Shown: positions 29,170 to 32,905 of the stretch, in pieces | Layout of the letters: each line of letters starts with the position of its first letter | Numbering within the stretch: the first letter of the stretch is position 1 | Assembly (NCBI RefSeq): GCF_004346165.1 | Contig: NZ_SLZZ01000032.1 | Location: forward strand, 1-32,905 | Source of the DNA: Muricomes intestini | GTDB lineage: Bacteria > Bacillota > Clostridia > Lachnospirales > Lachnospiraceae | Reading direction: 5' to 3' | DNA: 32,905 bases | Notes under the pieces: generated by a model | What the model saw: only the letters and a program-made list of their open reading frames with translations | Databases searched by the model: none | Told to the model about the DNA's origin: nothing | Translations under genes and position numbers: made by a program

Positions 29170-30891
29170 ATGAAACAGCAATACAGTCAAAAAACGTTTG
29201 AAAAGATATTATTTCACAATTACATGTACTTAATTATTACTGTAGTTCTGCTGGTCAGCACATCTAGTGCTATTATTGATGCTGCAAATACGTTATCTAA
29301 TGAAAAGCAGAACATGTATGAATCTCTAAAACAGGCGCAGATTAACATTAATAATCACACAAAGATGATAGAAGATTACCTGACACTTACTCAGGCCGAT
29401 TCTGAATTACAAAATGAAATTAAGGAATTGAATATACATCCCAGCATGACATTGCTTACAAAGAGTAATGAAACGTTATTTTCGGTGGATTTATTCAAAA
29501 AGAATTTGGATTCCGTGCAGATTTTTGCCTATAACCTACATGACTTTCTTCCCCCATTTTCCGCTTCTGCGCAATATAGTAATGCACTGTTTTCTGCAGA
29601 CAGCGTTGTTTTTGAGACTTGGTTTCAGCACACCTTGGATGCCGGAGGAGAAACGTACTGGTTCGTGGACAAAGACACCTTTAAAAAGCCAACACTTTGT
29701 GCAGCCCGCATTTTTTATGATGTCAATAATGTTTCACGACAATTGGGGGTAATCAAAGCGAATGTAACAATAGAAAAGCTTATCCGCCCTCTTGGCTCCA
29801 TATCTTTTGGAGAAAAGGGGTACGCGTTGATTGAAGCTGATGGGCAGCTTCTTCATCCATATAAAGAAATACCGAAGATAATTGAGGATAGCCTGCCTGA
29901 TCACGAGGATAGAATTACCGTTACTCACATCTTGGTGGAATTTCCCGTTATCACTGAAGGCTGGAATGTAATTGGTATCGTCAGCAATTGGGGACTTTAT
30001 CGGAGCACCTTACAGGACCTTCTTCTGATTCTACTGGTTTTCACATTTTCCATTTTACTGGCCGCTATGCTTTCCAGAAAGAACAGTCGGAAGATATCTT
30101 TGCCAGTGCATCGGCTTTGTCTCCAGATGCAAAAAATGGAGCCTGCGGAAGACTTGGTAGTTCAAAATTGTATTGAAATTAATCTTCTTTATAATACATA
30201 TAATGGAATGCTGGTAAAAAATGAAGAATTGATTAAGTCGCGAGAAGAGACCTTACTGAAATTCAAACAGGCGGAAATAGCTGCATTGCAGTCGCAGATG
30301 AATCCCCATTTTATTTACAACACATTAGAATCTATCAGCGCTCTGATTGCCCTAGAAAAAAACGAGCACGCTGTTATGATGATCAGTGGGCTTGACAAAT
30401 TCCTCCGCAGTAGTCTGAATAATGGAAATAACTTTATTACACTTGAAAAAGAAATTGAACAGGTCAGTTCCTATATCCAAATCCAGAAGTTGCGATACTC
30501 TGACAGAGTTGAAATGTACTTGGATATTCCTTCTCCGTTGCCTGACTATAAAATTATTAAGTTGATCTTGCAGCCCCTTGTTGAAAATAGCATCATGCAT
30601 GGTTTTAAGGATTTGAATGCTACCGGACGGATTACGATTACAGTCAAAGAGACAGGGCAATGCCTATATCTTTTGGTTGCGGACAACGGATGGGGAAGTG
30701 ATATAGAAATGCTGAATTATCTGGTGCGGTGCGGAACGCTCTATAAAGAAGATAACGTAAACTTTTACTGTATCCAAAATGTCTATCTGCGGCTGCAGAA
30801 TTGTTACGGAGATCATGCGGATCTTACTTATGAAGAAAATGCTGACGGAGGGGTTACAGCAGTTATACGCATAGATAAAGAAGTGCTATAA
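29170..30891 (+). CDS. YesM-type sensor histidine kinase
   Basis: The 573-residue membrane kinase has two membrane segments (about 15-38 and 283-303) enclosing an extracytoplasmic sensor domain of about 240 residues. A HAMP-like linker follows, then the His_kinase domain with QSQMNPHFIYNTLESI, where His380 is the phosphorylation site. The ATP-binding domain has LVENSIMHGF (470-479) and ADNGWG (Asp505). This is the YesM/LytS-like class paired with AraC-type regulators, usually sensing carbohydrates outside the cell. AGGAG lies 10 bases before the ATG. It is transcribed with the response regulator 20 bases downstream and diverges from the FAD/CUT1 operon, its likely target. Confidence 0.93.
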   Translation: MKQQYSQKTFEKILFHNYMYLIITVVLLVSTSSAIIDAANTLSNEKQNMYESLKQAQININNHTKMIEDYLTLTQADSELQNEIKELNIHPSMTLLTKSNETLFSVDLFKKNLDSVQIFAYNLHDFLPPFSASAQYSNALFSADSVVFETWFQHTLDAGGETYWFVDKDTFKKPTLCAARIFYDVNNVSRQLGVIKANVTIEKLIRPLGSISFGEKGYALIEADGQLLHPYKEIPKIIEDSLPDHEDRITVTHILVEFPVITEGWNVIGIVSNWGLYRSTLQDLLLILLVFTFSILLAAMLSRKNSRKISLPVHRLCLQMQKMEPAEDLVVQNCIEINLLYNTYNGMLVKNEELIKSREETLLKFKQAEIAALQSQMNPHFIYNTLESISALIALEKNEHAVMMISGLDKFLRSSLNNGNNFITLEKEIEQVSSYIQIQKLRYSDRVEMYLDIPSPLPDYKIIKLILQPLVENSIMHGFKDLNATGRITITVKETGQCLYLLVADNGWGSDIEMLNYLVRCGTLYKEDNVNFYCIQNVYLRLQNCYGDHADLTYEENADGGVTAVIRIDKEVL

Positions 30892-30911
30892 AAGACTGAG
30901 GAGGACGCATT

Positions 30912-32516
30912 ATGTTAAATATTGTTTTAGTAGACGATGAACAGCTGATTATCTATCATCTAATTAAAATTATATCATCCTTTGATATTCCACATAAAAT
31001 TGTTGGGACTGCAAACAACAATCAACAGGCATTGACTATCATACGGGAAACGCATCCGAACTTAGTTATTACTGACATACGTATGGGAGGCTCCAATGGG
31101 CTTGATTTATGTGATATGCTTACGATTACCATGCCGCATACCAAGATAATCATACTTTCAGGATTTGATGATTTTGAATATGCGCAGAAAGCGTTGCGCT
31201 GCAATGTATTCAATTACCTATTAAAGCCTATTAACGAGAAGGAGTTATATGCCCAGCTCGTCCAGGTGAATATTCTGTTGGAGCAGGAAAAGGAAACGGA
31301 AGCGAAGAATTTTATGTTAAAGGAACAGCTCCGAGAGTGCCTGCCCCTGATGCAGGAATGGTTTTTTAAAATCATACGTGAAAATCTAGATAACCCGGAG
31401 ATTATAGATTCAACATTCTGTTTGTTTAACATCGACATTTTGAACAGATCATATCAGGTTCTTTTTATTGATTTCTTACAGGATAATAATGCTCAGGAAA
31501 TTGAGAAGGAATTTATAAATGTATCCAGATTAGCTCAAACTATTACACTTTTTATCGAGGATGATCTTAAGAAAATCTATTTTTATGATACCAGCTCCAT
31601 TACTATCATCCTGTCTTCGGACAGCAGTGATATGGTAGAAGTACAGAAGAGAAATTATCATCTTGCAGATCGTATCCGGCAGTATTTGGATTTCAATTAC
31701 CAGCATCCATTCTCTATAGGATTATCCACAATTGTGCAAAACATTGCTCAGCTGCGGCAGTCTGTAAAGGATGCTATTGCTGCCAGTAAGTATTCTTTTT
31801 ATATTGGCTTCAACGAAATTATCTGCACCACAGATGTGGGATTGCGTAATGTTGGGGAAATTGTTCCCAATTTTAAGTATATTCAGGAAGACTTGCTGAA
31901 GTATATTAGACTCTGTGATTCACAGCATGCAGAACAGTTTTTAAACATATTTTATCTGAATGTCTTGCAGCTTCACGGTGATAGGATTTTGGCAACAAAT
32001 AAGTTCCTGGAGCTGTATTACTACCTTTCCAATTCTTTGAGTCAGGAATTTAACTTTGATAAAACCCCCTCACAGAAGATTGTAATACAACTAGAGAACT
32101 GCACAAATCTTGAAAAAATAAAAGGAATCCTAAGCGATTATGTCAACCATTCTATTCAAAATATTGAGCAACTCAGAACCAATAAGAGCAGGAAATTGAT
32201 CGATAAGGCGAAAATCTACATACAGACAAATTATGCTGATGATATCTCCCTGGAATCTATTGCTTATGAAATTGGGCTTTCTGCCTGCTATCTGAGCACT
32301 CTGTTTAAAAATATGGAGAAGACATCTATTAAGGAATATATCACTGATGTGCGGATAGAAGCCTCCAAAAAGTATCTTCATGATATTAACCTGAAAATTT
32401 ACGAGGTGGCTGCCAATGTAGGGTATACAGACTCCCGCTACTTCAGCCAGCTATTCAGAAAAAAGGTTGGATATACGCCAGGACAGTATCGGGAATTTAT
32501 AAAGTCAGAGACATAA
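30912..32516 (+). CDS. YesN-type response regulator with AraC DNA-binding domain
   Basis: The 534-residue protein has an N-terminal receiver domain (1-120) with acidic pocket VDDE, phospho-acceptor Asp55 in VITDIRMGG, and Lys in LLKPI. The middle region (about 130-415) is the long linker typical of YesN proteins. Residues about 430-532 form a two-helix-turn-helix AraC domain (SLESIAYEIGLSACYLSTLF, then IYEVAANVGYTDSRYFSQLFRKKVGYTPGQYR). GAGGAGG precedes the ATG. Phosphorylation by the upstream kinase should activate the divergent transporter operon. Confidence 0.94.
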   Translation: MLNIVLVDDEQLIIYHLIKIISSFDIPHKIVGTANNNQQALTIIRETHPNLVITDIRMGGSNGLDLCDMLTITMPHTKIIILSGFDDFEYAQKALRCNVFNYLLKPINEKELYAQLVQVNILLEQEKETEAKNFMLKEQLRECLPLMQEWFFKIIRENLDNPEIIDSTFCLFNIDILNRSYQVLFIDFLQDNNAQEIEKEFINVSRLAQTITLFIEDDLKKIYFYDTSSITIILSSDSSDMVEVQKRNYHLADRIRQYLDFNYQHPFSIGLSTIVQNIAQLRQSVKDAIAASKYSFYIGFNEIICTTDVGLRNVGEIVPNFKYIQEDLLKYIRLCDSQHAEQFLNIFYLNVLQLHGDRILATNKFLELYYYLSNSLSQEFNFDKTPSQKIVIQLENCTNLEKIKGILSDYVNHSIQNIEQLRTNKSRKLIDKAKIYIQTNYADDISLESIAYEIGLSACYLSTLFKNMEKTSIKEYITDVRIEASKKYLHDINLKIYEVAANVGYTDSRYFSQLFRKKVGYTPGQYREFIKSET

Positions 32517-32905
32517 TCTTTACAGATGCGAAAAGTCACTGATTCTTTTTATTTTTGGTGCCCGGCATTAATTCAGATTATAGGATGTTATGTATTTGAT
32601 GTATAATTAGCTATAGGGAATCTCCTTCTTTTTTATTTAGTAACATTTTTGTTTGACAGCTTAATTTTACATCAAAAAAGGATCAGAGTTCTTATATTTT
32701 GGCATTTTTTGAAAGTTGTTTATAAAGATATGGCTTAATTTGGGTTTGTGTGGATAAAACTGCGTAAACTCAAGAAATGTCATACAAAATTTTTTAAAGC
32801 AGCAAATGTCCTTGAGTTTCCGCAAAATGTAATTTCAAAAGATATAACTTCTCCTAAAGTACCAATCTGCCCTATTTTTGAAAAAAATGAAAGGACAGTA
32901 TTGTG
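32517..32905. other. Non-coding tail of the window with a 14-bp inverted repeat
   Basis: No gene is seen in this 389-base AT-rich stretch. TGCGTAAACTCAAG (32761-32774) and CTTGAGTTTCCGCA (32811-32824) form an inverted repeat with one mismatch and a 36-base spacer. Each arm is adjacent to a copy of AAATGTC inside the spacer. The last bases hold AAAGGA seven bases before a GTG at 32903, a possible start of the next gene that cannot be tested here. No convincing terminator follows the response-regulator gene. Confidence 0.5.

Noticed and set aside
32602-32658. Promoters at TATAAT (32602-32607) and TTGACA (32653-32658)
   Set aside because: Neither box has a partner at proper spacing; in such AT-rich DNA single boxes are expected by chance.

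Overview
The window looks like the chromosome of a low-to-moderate GC Firmicute, most likely a gut Lachnospiraceae (Blautia/Ruminococcus-like). The grounds are strong AGGAGG-type ribosome sites, the gene families present (DUF6429, DUF3791/DUF3990, DegV, YesM/YesN two-component pairs, CUT1 and CUT2 sugar transporters) and lipoprotein signals. No rRNA, tRNA, CRISPR array or complete insertion sequence was seen.

Layout. (1) 117-1181: an XRE-DUF6429-GNAT fusion protein. (2) 1308-5265: a three-gene cell-envelope O-acylation operon (MBOAT acyltransferase, AlgX/DHHW-like protein, acyltransferase-3 protein). (3) 5266-6654: a patchwork zone with a five-unit degenerate tandem repeat, a Csm6-type HEPN domain without its CARF domain, a diverged 52-bp fragment of the upstream DHHW gene, and a strongly structured intergenic RNA-like element with its own candidate promoter. 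(4) 6655-7669: a tightly overlapped DUF3791-DUF3990-DUF3791 module, a likely ADP-ribosyltransferase-fold toxin with partner proteins. (5) 7746-9517: a TetR regulator divergent from a broken DegV gene and a PAP2-like membrane protein, with a perfect 19-bp palindrome over the promoter. (6) 9681-12561: a compact three-gene cassette sce7726 (PD-(D/E)XK-like), sce7725 and a zinc-ribbon RES-domain protein. It is a candidate undescribed defence or toxin system. (7) 12807-24265: an unusual LacI regulator fused to a complete solute-binding domain, divergent from a nine-gene sugar operon: lipoprotein binding protein, family-20-like glycosidase, CUT2 ATPase and permease, mutarotase, ASRT-like small-molecule binding protein, creatinase-like M24 protein, creatininase-family hydrolase and sugar O-acetyltransferase. 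(8) 24304-28882, minus strand: FAD-dependent oxidoreductase, lipoprotein binding protein and two CUT1 permeases. (9) 29170-32516: a YesM/YesN-type sensor kinase and AraC-type response regulator, divergent from and probably controlling block 8. The last 389 bases hold no gene but contain a 14-bp imperfect inverted repeat.

How it fits together. Blocks 7 to 9 are two complete carbohydrate uptake modules that converge at a hairpin at 24287-24305. Each is regulated from a divergent promoter region. Blocks 3 to 6 form an accessory island of defence-like genes, gene remnants and structured repeats, where new biology is most likely. The strongest candidates are the sce7726/sce7725/RES cassette, the 6276-6467 RNA-like element, the LacI-binding-protein fusion and the mutarotase/ASRT/creatinase/creatininase operon. 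All calls come from reading the sequence and remembered family motifs; no database search was made.
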